Positions 10,479 through 22,640 of a stretch of DNA of 64,000 nt are shown one piece after another (the first letter of the stretch is position 1; the number at the start of each line of letters is the position of its first letter). This DNA is from Gnetum montanum (lineage: Eukaryota > Streptophyta > Gnetopsida > Gnetales > Gnetaceae). The stretch lies in contig MNCI01002813.1 in the NCBI GenBank assembly GCA_015680685.1, positions 775,688 through 839,687 on the forward strand. The letters are read 5' to 3'. The translations under genes and the position numbers were made by a program. Below the pieces are notes generated by a model. It worked only from the letters and a program-made list of their open reading frames with translations. It searched no databases and had not been told where the DNA came from.

Positions 10479-11600
10479 TTGTGTCATCGATCCTACAAAG
10501 GCATATTGCTAACATGCGTTAGTAGCACTGATCCCCAAACCATCATTGAGCAAGTACATGATGGACTATGCGAAGGACATATAGCACCAAAAGCAATGGT
10601 AACAAAGATAAGACACTTAGGCTATTATTGGCCACACATGGAGTATGACTGTCTCTCCAAGGCTAAAACATGCAGTACCTATCAAAGACATAGTAATCTA
10701 ATCCATGTCCCACCAAATGAGTTGCATACAACACAAATCACATGGCCCTTTCAAAGGTGGGGGTTGGACCTTATCGGACCAATAACACCCTCATCTTCTG
10801 TAGGGCATAGTTTCATCATACTCGCAACAGAATACTTCACGAAGTGGGTAGAAGCTATTCCCCTTCGAAAGACAAAATCTAAACACGTATGCAACTTCAT
10901 TCCTGAGAACATTGTGACCTATTTTGGCATCCCCATGACCATCATCACTGACAACGGGCTGCAATTCAGCAATGCCAAAACCAAAAATTTATGTGAAAGT
11001 CTGGGGATCAAAAACTCATTTTCATCCCCTTAATATCCTCAGAGCAATGGGCAAGTAGAGGCCACCAACAAAACCATCATTACTATACTTAAAAATATGC
11101 TTACCCACAACAAGAGAAGATGGCACGAATAGCTGGTATACGCATTGTGGGCCTATTGTACTATGCATCGGACTTCAACAGGTAAAACGCCATATAGTCT
11201 TGTTTATGGTTCAGAAGCTATATTACCTCTGGAATTACAGGTACCATCTTTAAGGATCACACTTTCTGGACTCCTCAACGAAGGGCAAAATAATGACCTG
11301 TGCATCATTGATCTGGACTCAGTGGAGGAGGAAAGCATATGTGCACTCAATTAGATTGAATTGTACCAAAAATAACAATGACAATGTCATCGGCATGACT
11401 TTCATAAGCACCCTATCAAAGAAGGTGACCTTGTACTCAAAGCTATTCGGGAACACCCGAACCAATTCTCAGCCAACTGGGAAGGGCCCTACTTGGTCAC
11501 CAAAGCATATGACAATGGAGCATTCAAGTTAGCTAATATGGAAGGGAATGAGCTTGAAAATATGACCAATCACGTGTTCTGAAAACCATTCCACATTTGA
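10479..11600 (+). pseudogene. integrase of TE-2, one frame with five stops
   Basis: One reading frame carries a full Tat-type integrase: VHDGLCEGH ... CSTYQRH (HHCC zinc region, with one Cys changed to Tyr), GLDLIGPI with the first Asp, IITDNGLQFS with the second Asp, NGQVEATNK with the Glu, then GPYLVTKAYDNGAFKLANMEG at the C-terminus. All three catalytic acids are present. In-frame stops are at 11,031 (TAA), 11,130 (TAG), 11,352 (TAG), 11,373 (TAA) and 11,379 (TGA), with no frameshift up to about 11,590. No chromodomain. It is the best-preserved integrase in the window but not translatable as it stands. Confidence 0.9.
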
Positions 11601-11619
11601 ACATAGTTAGGTACGTGAG

Positions 11620-12010
11620 AGTCCTGGCATCATGACTATAAACTGATACCACAGCTCATCCTAGAATCATGATGGTAAACTAATACCATAGGACAGTCTT
11701 GGAATCATGACTTAAAACTGATACCACAACTCCTCCTACCATCATGATGATAAAATGATACCACATAGTGTCAACAATGACAATAAACTAGCACCCGTCC
11801 AGTACAATAGTAAATTGCCACAGTTGCATTGACCAAAGTCCGTTAAGACTATAAACTAGTTTTCCTCTTCATGGTCCGCTAAGACTAGAAACTAGCAATG
11901 CACTATCCCTCATGGCACTAAACAGGAAATGTCCAATGGGTCATGACACAAAACTAACCTGTGATAGTTTGCTAAGACTATAAACTGGCAATTTCATCTC
12001 TGGTTACTCA
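11620..12010 (+). repeat. degenerate ~40-bp tandem repeats in TE-2 3' region
   Basis: Repeats of the form CATGACTATAAACTGATACCACA... recur about every 39-42 bp, changing gradually to GTCCGCTAAGACTAGAAACTAG-like units toward 12,000. They are the inverted counterpart of 1,005-1,400 and lie between integrase and the terminal region, the usual place for such repeats in Tat/Ogre elements. Confidence 0.65.
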
Positions 12011-12109
12011 ATCGATGGCTGCATTCAAACCTCATCATAATCCCTGCATCACTCGCTAATCAGTTGATCCTAACAACATTACTGCCATTCATATATAGTG
12101 CCTAAAATC

Positions 12110-12945
12110 CTATTTGGTGCCTTGGTTTCATCAGTGGTAGTTTAAGTTTAACCTTGCTTACTCACTCATGGTTTTCTTGTCTTCTTGGAGTTGTGTTTGC
12201 AGGATGACACTTAGCGGTGTTCGTACAAGAATGCACTTCATCATAAGCAGCAAGGTGAGACATTGCTCCTAACACACGTAACTAGGTTCATCGAGCCATT
12301 CACTAGTACATCCTCATTTCCTGATACATGTCCTATCTATTCATCAACATACTCTACACAACCACACTCCTGATACACCTAGTACACTCAAAACTTTGAG
12401 CACACTGTTGCACACTGGAATACTTTTAAGCAATTGCAACACACAACATGGCACTTGAGCTTGAGTACAAGATCAAAACAAAGCTCTTTACAAAAAAAAA
12501 CACAAGACCCTTGGCACTTCCCATACAAGCCCCAGGTGGGAAAATAGTTGTCTTGGAACTAAGTACTCATGACTCAAATGCTCAAGTAACATCTGATTGC
12601 ATGGCTTTGACTCTTCACCAACAGGGTCCCCTAAACACTAAACAAGGGCCCTATTCCTTCAAAGAATGCAACACATCATCACGTGGCTTTGGTTTTTCCA
12701 AAAATTCCTCTCGGACACTAGCCAAGATTCTTGTTCCACCAAAGGATGCACATCTCATGCCTTGATTCCGAGTCTACTAAACAATGACTATTGACAAGGA
12801 TCAACATGACCCGTATACACACCAGTGCATCCCCTTCACCATGCACAATCCCTTCCTCTATTCCCAATCCCCACAATCTCCATTTCCCCTATCTAGCTAC
12901 AAACATCCTTTCCCACAATCCCATGTACTGCTAAATGTGGTGCGA
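12110..12945 (+). other. 3' terminal region of TE-2, homologous to 1-960
   Basis: Aligns with the reverse complement of the first 960 bases. A 105-codon open frame at 12,448-12,765 starts MALELEYKIKTKLF, but its TE-1 counterpart is broken and the two share DNA rather than protein-like similarity, so I do not call it a gene. Probably 3' UTR and LTR. Confidence 0.5.
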
Positions 12946-13264
12946 TAACATCTGGTCAAGTGCCAACGGACAATATTTCTACCAAGTTGCTTATGGTGTT
13001 TTGCACTTCTTTGTTGATGATTCTCAGGTCGATTCCTCCAAGCGTCAACAAAGAGGGGCCAATGAAAAACCACAAAATTCTGAGCTTAGTACTTCTCCAA
13101 CAAGAATCGAGCTAAGTCATGATGTTCCTCAGCATGACTAAAAGCTTGAGGGCCCCATAGATAGCTTCAAGTGAAGTCGAACTCAACAAGAAGCAAGTCC
13201 CTGGGATCCACAGACAACCATGATGACATCTAGTATCAAAACATGGCAACTTCAGAGATCAAGA

Positions 13265-13815
13265 TACTTATTTTTCACCAAGTATACATTCTCAACATAT
13301 ATGCCCAGCATATACGTCCAAGTTCACATTCTCAGCATATATGCCCAATGTATACACTCAAGTTTACATTCTCAACGTATACACCCAGTGTATATGCCCA
13401 AGTTCACATTCTCAGCATATACACCCAGCGTATACACTCAAGGTCACATCCATAGTGTATATGCCCAGCATACATGCCTCACATGTACAGTCAGCATGTA
13501 TGACTAATGTATACGCTCGGCATGCAATCCCTGAAGACGGCATGGAGACAACACTGCAGAGCAAGAGTTGGCACAGAGCATCAACTCACATGGACAGAGC
13601 AATCTTCAGTGTTGACATCATACATCCTAGAGTCTCTACACATAGTATTACATTTTTTACGCCCAACGTATATGCTCAGTAGACCCAGCATATACAGCGT
13701 ATACGACCAACATGTACAGCATATACGCTCAAGTTTACATGCCCAGCATATATGCCCAGAGTCTAATGTCCACCAGATACAGTGTATATGCCCAATAGAT
13801 GCAGCATGTTGTACA
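13265..13815 (+). repeat. ~42-bp tandem array with GTATAC cores
   Basis: Units of about 42 bp alternate AGTTCACATTCTCAGCATAT and GCCCAGCGTATACACTCA. Each unit contains two copies of the near-palindromic GCGTATACGC-like core also seen at 7,760-9,005, here about 21 bp apart. Three overlapping open frames across this array arise from the repeat and are not genes. The stretch 12,946-13,264 between TE-2 and the array has nothing recognised. Confidence 0.75.
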
Positions 13816-13819
13816 CTTC

Positions 13820-14520
13820 TAAAATTTTCTTCTTTCACACCCGGTCAATGCGCCACGTGTCGCCCAACCTGATTCAAACATCTAAACCTGTATAAAAATA
13901 TAAATTTTTCATTAGATCGAGGTTGGCAATTTTGAGCAAACTAGAGAGAAAAACAAAGACGCTAAGAACTAGAGTAGAGAACCTTGTACACTGGACCTCG
14001 ACCCTGTACGTTGAGCATACAGCCTCTACGATGTGCCTACAGTTTGAACTAGCACCTAGTCATCCCTACATCCACCAGGGCTATTCATCCGCCTTGTGTG
14101 AAAGCCACAACTACGTTAGACCGGTGCATTGTAACTCTCACTTTGCAATAATATTGCTGCATTTTATTCCTAAAATTTGATACAGTTTTTCATTAATTGT
14201 TGCATGTTTACTATTTACGCCCTTGTATGTTTACGCTCTATTTACACCAACTACACTATTTACGTTTTGTTTTACATCTGTTACGTTATTCACATATAAC
14301 CCAGCGTATAGCACCTCGGTGTACGTTTGGGGAAATCCTTGCCTGATCCACGTGCGAACCACTCAAGGTACTCTAACTTTGTTAATTCTAGCTTGCCCTC
14401 AAGCAAAGGTAGGGTCTTTTGTGCGTGTCCGAAGATCTCCCGATTTCTATTTCCTTCCATCTAGAGATCGATGATTTCGGACAGTACAGTGACCTCTCTA
14501 GTTTTCTCATCTCATTTAAT
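13820..14520 (+). other. possible LTR R/U5 region after the repeat array
   Basis: TATAAAAATATAAAT at about 13,888 could be a TATA box with the preceding array as U3. The following 600 bp contain further TTTACG-type motifs (14,200-14,330) and no coding frame I recognise. An LTR is plausible, but no partner or terminal dinucleotides were confirmed. Confidence 0.3.
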
Positions 14521-14537
14521 ATCATTGGCATGAAGTT

Positions 14538-17186
14538 CTAGGGATGTTGAGGTTGTGGGAAAAATACTGCATAACTTAATGGCTCATCTACGGGAAGGTC
14601 TTCACTAATAGGAATCAAAGTTAACATATGCACGAGAGCTTCCTGATGTACCAATGAAGTCATTACTAGATCGTACAGGCTTAAGGAGGTCTTTTGTTTC
14701 AAAGCCTGTGTGACTTGGGTCAATGTAGTCACTAGATCCTTACTACATGGGATGCTCTTTTTTGTGGAGACTTGGTCCATTTGACCCAGCATTCATATCT
14801 CTTATGGTGGGATTCTTGTGTTATTAACTAGGGATGTTGAGTTTGGGACACTAAGCGTGCTAGTATCCTTGTCTCGATGAATTATGCTAGGCTCACTAGT
14901 GGATGGAACCATAAGAACAACATTTACTGGTACGGGCTTCAATGGTCCAAATTCATGCTCATGATGTTCTTTTTCTAGGCACTCTCACAAGGGTTATAGG
15001 GTAACTATAGGGGGTTGCATGTTAGGGTGTTTTGGCAGCCAGATCACAAAGGGAGTGGGTCTATTTCCTGATGGCATGGTTGCTGCTATGACAGAAGTAG
15101 GCACGCGAACAAAAAATGGTTTTTGTGGTGTAGGGAATGTCCGTATGAAAAAAGGGGTTTGGGGAGGTGTTGAGGTAGAATTCATTTTAGAAGTGAATTA
15201 CAAAAGGTTTTCAAGGGATGTCTTGTCCATTATCCACATGGATAGTGTTAATCACATATGGTGAATTCTTATTATTGAGAGGATCCTTGTAGACCCCCAT
15301 GGATTGGATTTTGGGCTTTACTGGGTTTGCCTCGTCAAATACTATTTCACCCCTATCAATCATGCGTTGTATATCTTGTTTTAGGGTGAAGTAGTAGTTG
15401 GTTTCATGCCCACACCATTGGTGATATTCACAAAACCTATCCAACTTAAGGCCTCTTAGAATGGGGGCCACATTGGCCATTGCTAAAGTTGGGTTTTTAG
15501 CCAACTCACAAAATCGATCATGTTTTTGGGATGCCATGAGGAACATTTGTTTGTGTTTGATTAACCTGGCCCTTACAAGTTGATCTAATAATTGTGAAAT
15601 ATTCATGGGAAAGGGTGTGTATTGGGTAGGATCTTTTCGTTCAAATGTACAAGTGTGATCCATGTTTGTGGTTTTGGTTGAGGAAGATTTATGTAGGCAT
15701 AGATGTGGTTCTTTCATGGTTGGTTGCAGCAGTGGATTTTTTTCCTTTCTATCCTGAATTATTAGGTTGGACTATTTCTACCACTATTGCTACCATTGTT
15801 TTGGATTTATCCTTATCTTTCCTTATATATTGGCTCCTAAAGGCTAAGTAAGCTGAGTTGTTACTTGCTTGCATCACCTCTTCTATGTTCTTAATTTGTG
15901 CAAATGCTTGACTCAAAGTACAAGCACTCAACTAATAAAGTTTTGATTTAACAAAGTAATTCACGAAAACTTTAAGGATGGTAAGTAAGTATGTTTCAGG
16001 GATGGGCTCATGAAGTTCATTCAAGGCTACACTCCACCTTTCCATAAATTTTTGTACTAGCTCTAATGGCACCTATTTAATCTAAATCAGACTATCTAGT
16101 GTGGCTTCAGGCTTTAAATTATATTTGAAACGGGTAACAAACTGATGTAACAAATCCTCTAGAGAGGATATGGAATTACGGGGTAGAGCTTGGTACCAAT
16201 CTAAGGCTTTTTCTATCAAGGACATAGCAAATACATGTAGAATTAAATGAGGCTAGGCCTGAAGCAATAGACATTCTAGTCAAAATGTTACTAGGTGGGT
16301 GTTTGGATCTCCCTCTCCATTATATTTGGTTAGTTGAGGTAATGAGATTCCCTTTGGTAAGGTTAATGGTGGAACTGAAGGGTTGATTGGGTCATCTTGG
16401 TAGAAGTCTAGCACCTTGACTTCCTCAATGTTTGTAACTTTAAGGTGCTTACCTCCTTAGTTAATGAGTGCATCACTTTATTTGTGTCTACCCACTCTTG
16501 GGTGGTAGGTAGGCCAATTGGTTCAGTAGATTGCGATTGGTAGTAGTTTGATTGTTGCATTGTCTATGGAAAGGGAGATTGTTGGATTTTTGGTTGTTGT
16601 GGTGGAACAACATTTAGAGATGTGATTGCAAGGTGTGGTACATTGTAGTGAGTAGGTTCATGTTTTCGAACAACTAGTGAAACCCACTACCCAGCCACAA
16701 GTTGTGAGATGACACCCTGAACATGTTGGGATGAAGTAATAAGAGGTGTTCCATGGGTTTGTACTTATGGTATGTAGTGGATGGACATGGAAGCTGGTAT
16801 AACTAATGGAATCCCAATTACTTGAAGTCAAAATATTGATCCTGCATTAGTTTGAGGAGGGGGTTGTTGGGACTATACTTGCAGAGGAGAGGGTAATGTG
16901 ATGAATGGAGGTATGATGGAGATGGACATATCAAATTGAATGTTGGGCATGGAGAAGGTGGGAATGGAAGTGGGTACTTCTTGTAGAGAAACCAACTCTC
17001 AAGTGTTTACAAATGAAGGAGGAATTGTGGTTTCTTCTAGGAATGGTTGAAATGATGGGTTTGTATGGGCATGAGGACTGATGGTATGTATGAATCCCCA
17101 TGCTCAGATTGGGCCACAAAGTCATCTTCCTCATCTCTGCTCTGAGGCTTTATTGAAGGTGGATGTAAGGTTTGGTTTCTTGCCAT
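14538..17186 (-). pseudogene. Ty3/gypsy gag remnant (TE-3)
   Basis: Gag packages retroelement RNA. The likely start is ATG at 17,186 on the reverse strand (MARNQTLHPPSIKPQSRDEE). At 16,500-16,000 the capsid-type core is readable (GDPNTHLV, ALDWYQALPRNSISSLEDL, WSVALNELHEP), broken by frameshifts and stops. The 168-codon ORF 15,717-15,211 carries YTPFPMNISQLLDQLVRARLI and a degenerate zinc-knuckle-like FCEYHQWCGHETNYYF followed by DIQRMIDRGEIV, typical of plant Ty3/gypsy gag of the Tat/Del type. The last Cys of the knuckle is lost. An 84-codon open stretch continues to 14,538. No protease or RT follows; the element is cut off there. Confidence 0.75.
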
Positions 17187-17548
17187 GAGAAGCTAAGATA
17201 TGAGTCAATGATGAGGCTCAGAAAAGGGGATCATGTAAAATACTAAGGGAGTGAACTCATGACCTCCCTTGTAAATGAGCTCATAGTTTCTCTTTACTTA
17301 TCTTTCTATGTGGTCAATAGGCAAGTTGGCTTGAATCTTCACACAAATGAAATTATATTATTCTGGTGTGAGGATTGCATAAGTATGATCCTTGCCCTAT
17401 AGCCTAAGTGATTGGAGAGTTGAACCTTGAGGGCTTATCTCTTTAATGATAGTTATGGGTTCTATCGCAGTTACAGGGTTTGAGGTCCCAACCCTAAAGT
17501 TAGAGATCTACAATGTCATTGTGTTGATCTAGGAAGATTCCATAGTGG

Positions 17549-17772
17549 CATGAGTAAACTAGCTTGACAAGCTAGGCATGAGTAAGCTAGCTTGACAAGT
17601 TGGGCATGAGTAAGTTGGCTTGACAAGTTGGGCATGAGTAAGCTAGCTTGACAAGCTGGGCATGAGTAAGATGGCTTGACAAGCTGGGTGTGAGTAAGCT
17701 AGCTTGACAAGCTAGGCATGTGTAAGCTGGCTTGACAAGCTGGGCATGTACCAAGCAAGATGAAAGTTTCAA
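17549..17772. repeat. 28-bp tandem repeat, seven to eight units
   Basis: Units begin at 17,549, 17,577, 17,605, 17,633, 17,661, 17,689, 17,717 and 17,745, an exact 28-bp period. Each contains CTAGCTTG-A-CAAGCTAG or a close variant, an inverted repeat with a one-base centre, so each unit can form a hairpin. It sits in the untranslated leader of TE-3, between primer-binding site and gag. Confidence 0.9.
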
Positions 17773-18090
17773 GTACTAAGAGGAGCTTGCTATAATCGGT
17801 CGATGGTGGTGGTGGAAATGTTACTTGGCAGGCCATCTATGAAGTGGCTTGTTTAAGCAGCATGTGTATGTTGTTTGGGTTCTAACGATGCAGTTGTAGG
17901 GTTTGAAGTGTTGGCCATAACATAAGAGTTTTGTAGGGTTGTACATCCAATTAATTTAGCATGAGTAGACTAGGTTTAGCGTGAGCAGACTAGGGTGGGC
18001 TTGAGCAAGCTTAGCTTAAGTTTGGCACCTAGTCTATGTAGCATTTAAAAGGTAGCATGATCAACATTTTGACCAGATGGTAAACAAGTT

Positions 18091-18110
18091 GGCCCTCCTT
18101 CTAGCGCCAA
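18091..18110 (-). promoter_or_regulatory. putative primer-binding site of TE-3
   Basis: The reverse strand reads TTGGCGCTAGAAGGAGGGCC, beginning TGGCGC as plant LTR-element PBSs often do, and it lies about 900 bp upstream of the TE-3 gag start. The adjacent + strand TGTGCTAACC at 18,117 would be the LTR edge. Which tRNA it pairs with was not determined. Confidence 0.5.
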
Positions 18111-18116
18111 TATATT

Positions 18117-19000
18117 GTGCTAACCAAAATTGTCGACATAAGGCTAGAAGGGAAATACAACGTCGAAAGATTACTAGAGAGACATAGCCAACCCTGCCTT
18201 TGTGTGAGGGCAAGATAGAAAAAAAAACAAAGCTATGGCTTGCACTAGGGTTATCGTAACTGGTGATGTACAAAATGCAAACAAAGCGTAAAACTGTGAA
18301 GATGCATATAGAAGCATAAAATAGATTAAAAAAGAAGAGTAAACAATGTAATGGAAGTTAATAATAAACTATATTTCATTGCTTAACAAGGATGTGAACT
18401 AGTCAAAGCATAGTTGCATGTGTGAATGGCAAGTTGAGTGCTAAGCCCCGGGGTGATGTGTTAACATGTGCTTGGATGCTAGGAGTCACGTGCGCTCGAG
18501 TGTCCAAAGTTTCTAGTTGATGTTCTCAAAGCCATGAACTTTCAAAATTGCCAACCCTCTTTATGTGAATGGACTGGGTATTTATAAGGTTTGGCTAGTT
18601 TCAAATCTAAAATTCATGGATGAGATTAATGGCTAAGAGATGAGAGGAAAACGGATCATGTGACAGATGTTTGATGGACAGCTGTGTGTGAATTGGACAT
18701 GCATGGGCAGACTACATTTTTGACTGGATGCACTGTATCTTACAACTTGTATTGGCTTATGCAAGCTAGCTTACACCTATAGAAGCAAATAAAATTTGGA
18801 TCATAAGAGCTTGACAAGCTACAGATGGTGAAAATTTACAAAAAATGATAATGTGCAACAAGAGAAATTTACTTCGTAGAGTTTCTCGATCCATGGATTG
18901 ATTGCTATAGGGTGCCGATGTGAGTGGTTTTTGTGGTTGTTTGAGGCATTTTTGTTTTACAAAAGCTTCCATCATGAGTTTATTTTATCTTGGCATGTCC
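18117..19000 (-). other. possible 5' LTR of TE-3
   Basis: Inferred only from position beyond the PBS and a TG edge at 18,117. The outer end was not found and the 3' LTR is absent. No gene recognised; the ORF near 18,766-18,975 matches nothing I know. Confidence 0.3.
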
Positions 19001-19009
19001 TCAACGTGT

Positions 19010-19790
19010 GTTTGGCATACTTTTGATTGGGTGTGATCAGTACTCATGCTAGATTCACGCTACCAACGTGAGCTAAACATGACCTAAGAATGACCTCGAT
19101 GTGAGTAAATAAAAATGATACATTTTCACATCATTTTTTGATCTTTGAAGCCTATTATTTAAGTGCAAAATTTTCCTGACTATGGTTGAAAATTGAGTTT
19201 GGATGTGCCTTGATTTGAGCCACTTTTGGTAGCTTACGCTGGGCTCATGTTGCTAGCGTGAGCTAAGCATGACCCAAGCATGACCTGAGCATAAGTAACA
19301 AAATATTTGTGATTTTGGACTTGAATTCTAGAATTCTAGAGGCTGGGACTTGAAGTAGTCATCAATGGACCTTGAGGGTGACTTACACCTTCAAAGTCAA
19401 ACCATTTTGACTAGGTTTTAAGGATCTTAGAGTTTGTTCACGTTGGGCATGATCAGTACTCACGCTGGACTCACACTGCCAATGTGAGCTAAACGTGACT
19501 AGAGCATAACCTCAGCGTGACTAAGAAAATTTTTGCAATCTGGCCTAAAATCTGAACTTTTGAATGCTAAAACTTGAAGTGGACAAAAGTGGCCCTATGA
19601 AGATGACTTGCACCCTTAGTTTGGACCATCTTTAACTTGATCTTGAAGTCATTGGAGTTGCTCATGCTAAGGGCAAGCCTGGCTTGACAAGCCCAGCATG
19701 GGTTCCATGCCTTAGTCAAATTTTTGCCACCCAAAGGCTCAAAAGGGCTCTAAGTTGTTCTAGTTTCATATGTTAGGCCAAAACTAGTGG
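19010..19790. repeat. three imperfect ~200-bp tandem units
   Basis: A phrase GTGAGCTAAACATGACC with neighbours (GATCAGTACTCA, GGCTCATG, CTTGAAGT.GACA) returns with AGCTAA at 19,071, 19,261 and 19,487, spacing 190 and 226 bp. It borders the broken integrase end of the Athila-like element at about 19,790. Confidence 0.6.
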
Positions 19791-20460
19791 TGTTTCAGGT
19801 GGCACTTTTGAAATGAGTTCCATTGTTAGAAATTATTGAACTTGACATCCAAAACCTATTTACAATATTTTTTTGTATAAATCTAGTAGCAGTGGATAAA
19901 GTACAATCAATAATAGCTACTCTTCTACCCATTTTTTGTAGTAGTCAACTACTATGATAATATATGTCTTTCCATTAAACATGGATGTGATGGAATCCAT
20001 GAAGTTAATGGCCCATATGTTGAAAGGTTCTAGTGGTTGAATCCACTATTGAGGACCTTTCATGTGAGTGGTCATCTCCCCATCTCATTACGAATGTTCA
20101 CTAGACTTGATGAACTGGTGGGCATCTCTAAAAATTGTAGGCCAATGATATCTTTCCATTAGGATTTTTATGGTAGTGCATCTCCTTGAATAGGGGCCTC
20201 TACAAGGCCCTTCATAAGCATCTTGAAGAATGTGTAGTTGATATTCATTAAGGACACATCAATGAATTAGGCCATCTACACATACCTCGTAGAGGTGCCT
20301 ATTGATTTCCATAAAGTATTTAGGATTACTTCTATCTAAGTTGTTGCTTCTATCTAAAGTCAAGATCCTGTTACATCTCCTGAGAGAGAAGATAAGTGAG
20401 GATGTCATTGTACCATGTTGTTTCTGTAGACGTTTGTTCATTTATTTCTCTTGTAAAGAG
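19790..20460 (-). pseudogene. integrase remnant of TE-4, truncated
   Basis: Reverse strand: zinc-region remnants with ERYHWPTIFRDAHQF, then NIWAINFMDS (family WGIDFMGP, the first Asp changed to Asn), VDYYKKWVEE, then IISNNGTHF (family SDGG/SDNG, the second Asp changed to Asn). Recognisable similarity ends just after that, near 19,790, so the last third including the catalytic Glu is missing. Inactive. Confidence 0.75.
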
Positions 20461-20499
20461 AAGTTTGTCTAGAAACTAATTAGAGAGTTCACTCTCCTC

Positions 20500-20860
20500 C
20501 TATTTATTTTTCCATATTAAATGAGAGAGGTGGTTAGCAACCACATTCTTGATCTTTTCAATATACCATTGTGAGATCATATGACATGGGGGCTCACCGT
20601 TCATAAAGAAGAAAATTACACTATGGTCTATGTGCACAAATACTTTGTAGCCAAGCACATAGTACCTAAACTTTTCCAAAGCATACACCACTACCATTAG
20701 TTCTTTTTCCATGGTGGTGTAACTTAATTGTGCTCCCATAATGCTTTGATTCATGTAGTGGATGTAGTATGGGCATTTCTTATCATCCATTTGTATTAGA
20801 ACTACGTCCAAGGCATAGTTAGATGCATTTGTCATGATGTGGAAGGGTCTAGACCAATCT
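20500..20860 (-). pseudogene. RNase H of TE-4
   Basis: A 111-codon ORF with the Ty3/gypsy RNase H pattern: TNASNYALDVVLIQ (family CDASDYA; both Asp are Asn), AQLSYTTMEKELMVVVYALEKFRYYVLG with the Glu kept, VHIDHSVI with the second Asp kept, and VVANHLSHL (family VADHLSR, Asp changed to Asn). The frame is open, but three acidic positions have changed to Asn. All are G-to-A on the coding strand, which suggests deamination after insertion. Confidence 0.85.
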
Positions 20861-20879
20861 AGTGCTCATAGGATTGGTG

Positions 20880-21960
20880 TTTCTATGAGTTTATTTTTTA
20901 ACTATTGGAATTCATGTTCACATTCCTTGTTCTAGATGAAAGGTGCATCTTTCTTTCTAAGCTCTACCAATAGTTTTACAATCTTAGAGAAATTCTCCAT
21001 GAATCACTTGTAGTAGCCAATGTGTCCAAGGAATGACTAAACATCTTTTATGGTCTCTAGTTAGCATGTTATTCCTTGGATGACCCTTATCTTTTTTAGG
21101 TTACCTCAATCCCTTTTTACAAAATTCAGTGCACTAGCACAATGCCTTCTTGAACCATGAGATGGATCTTTTTCAACTTGAGTCACAAGTTTGTTTCAAC
21201 ACATATCTCTAATACTTGCTCAAGGAGGTCCAGGGCTTACTCAAATGTAGCTCCATAGGTGTAAAAGTCATCCATGAAGACTTCTATACCACTACTAATC
21301 TACTATTGGAAAATACTAAGGACCAAGCATTGAAATGTTATAGGGGCATTACATAAATCAAATGGCATATTACAATATGAAAAAGTTCCCTAGGTACTCA
21401 TGAATGTTGTCTTGGCCAAATCTTCTTGCATGATTTGGATTTGGTTATGGCCACTATAACCATCCAAGAAGCTATAATAATAATTCCTTGATATGGTATC
21501 CAACATTTGATCCACAAATGACAAAGGAAAGTGATCTTTAAATGTTTCCATATTCAATAGCCTAAAGTTGATGTAGACTAGCCATTTTCCACCATTCTTT
21601 GGCATAATTATGAGTGAGCTAACCCACTCACTATCCATAATGGGATAGATGAACCCCACCTTGAGGAGTTAGTAAATTTCCTCTTTGATAATATGGTTCA
21701 ATTTAAGGTTTAGCTAGCTCTGTAGCTATCTTCTAGACTTCATGGTTGGGTCAATTTAAATGTGATGCTGGCATATCATTGGATCGATTCCTTTTATCTT
21801 AGCATATGACCAAGCAAAGGCTATTGGACATTTGTTAACCACATTTAACAGCTTTTCTTTTTATTCAGGAGCAAGTTTGGCATTAAATATGACTAGTTTA
21901 CTAATATTTAAAAATGCATATTCCATGCCAATTGGTAAATGTTTTAGCTTTAGGGGCTCC
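20880..21960 (-). pseudogene. reverse transcriptase of TE-4
   Basis: Starts with the linker PIGMEYAFLN and FAWSYAKIKGIDPMICQH, then the ORF 21,659-21,390: GFIYPIMDSEWVSSLIIMPKNGG, FKDHFPLSFVDQMLD, SFLDGYSGHNQIQI, EDLAKTTF. Beyond its stop, GTFSYCNMPFDLCNAPITFQ and the catalytic VFMDDFY (Asp-Asp within about 21,261-21,281). All main RT blocks are present in order; stops and small shifts make it inactive. Confidence 0.85.
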
Positions 21961-22173
21961 TACTTGAAGTTATGAGGGATTTTCAACTCTCCCTAATAGG
22001 AATCATCATTGTTTTTAGAGATTTTGGAATGAACTTATTCAATTTTGTTTAGGCCTTCAACATAAGCATATGTTAGGCTCTCAATTGGTTCCATGCATAA
22101 TGTGCTACTATCTAAGTTAGCTATTAGCCACTGGGTACACTCCTATTTTTTTGGCTGTTGTGTACAGACACCT

Positions 22174-22640
22174 TTAAATATTGATTTCTTGTGCACACTG
22201 ATTGCATGCTTTAATGTATGTACATTTTATTAACCAATTAATGTATGCTTTATCATTGTACGTGATGCATGGAATATGTTTCTTCTCTATTTTTTCCAAT
22301 TCATTTTCCTTGGATATTTCGAAATATAGATCCCTTATGCACATACATGCATCAATCATGCTTAACCAACCTCTTTCCATAATGATGGAAAAGTCACTTT
22401 TGCAATTTTCAACCTTGGTCATTAGAAAATTAGCAGGATAAGACCACCCAAAAACTATGGTCATAATCTCTTGTACTAATCCCATAGGGACAGTAATTAA
22501 CTTATCTACCAATTCTAGATAGATGTTGCTCTTCTTGAGAGGTGGTAGGTTCTAGGCCTTGTACATGTAATGGAAAATGAGATTAATTCTAGAACTAGAG
22601 TCAAGAATAGCCTTGCATGGCTCATGTCTAGTGATGTGCA
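22174..22640 (-). pseudogene. aspartic protease region of TE-4
   Basis: Retroviral-type protease that would release gag and pol parts. Reverse strand: AILDSSSRINLIF (active-site D-S-G changed to D-S-S), then FGWSYPANFLMTKV and SIIMERGWLSMID, then KKHIPCITYND. The counterpart in the element at 52.6-60.0 kb reads LLDSGFEVNLIS and GWSYPADFLVIKV ... PIIMGRPWLS, so the family assignment is firm although this copy has lost its active-site Gly. Confidence 0.75.

Larger units (their letters stand above)
9690..13000 (+). mobile_element. Tat-like Ty3/gypsy retrotransposon, internally deleted (TE-2)
   Basis: A forward-strand relative of TE-1. It keeps the start of RT, then jumps directly to the end of RNase H, then has a nearly complete integrase, a tandem-repeat 3' region (11,620-12,010) and a terminal region matching positions 1-960 in inverted orientation. 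Gag and protease are not seen. Because its integrase keeps all three acidic residues while TE-1's does not, TE-2 decayed along a different path. The ends, LTRs and target duplication could not be placed. Confidence 0.75.

Noticed and set aside
12448-12765. 105-codon ORF as a retroelement accessory gene
   Set aside because: The homologous region at 1-960 is not open, and similarity looks like untranslated DNA.
13220-13872. Several overlapping open frames with repeated Tyr/Pro/Ser wording
   Set aside because: They arise from the ~42-bp tandem array, are open in several frames at once, and show no domain.
17549-17772. CRISPR-like regular repeat
   Set aside because: Units are head-to-tail with no unique spacers, and the context is a plant retroelement leader.
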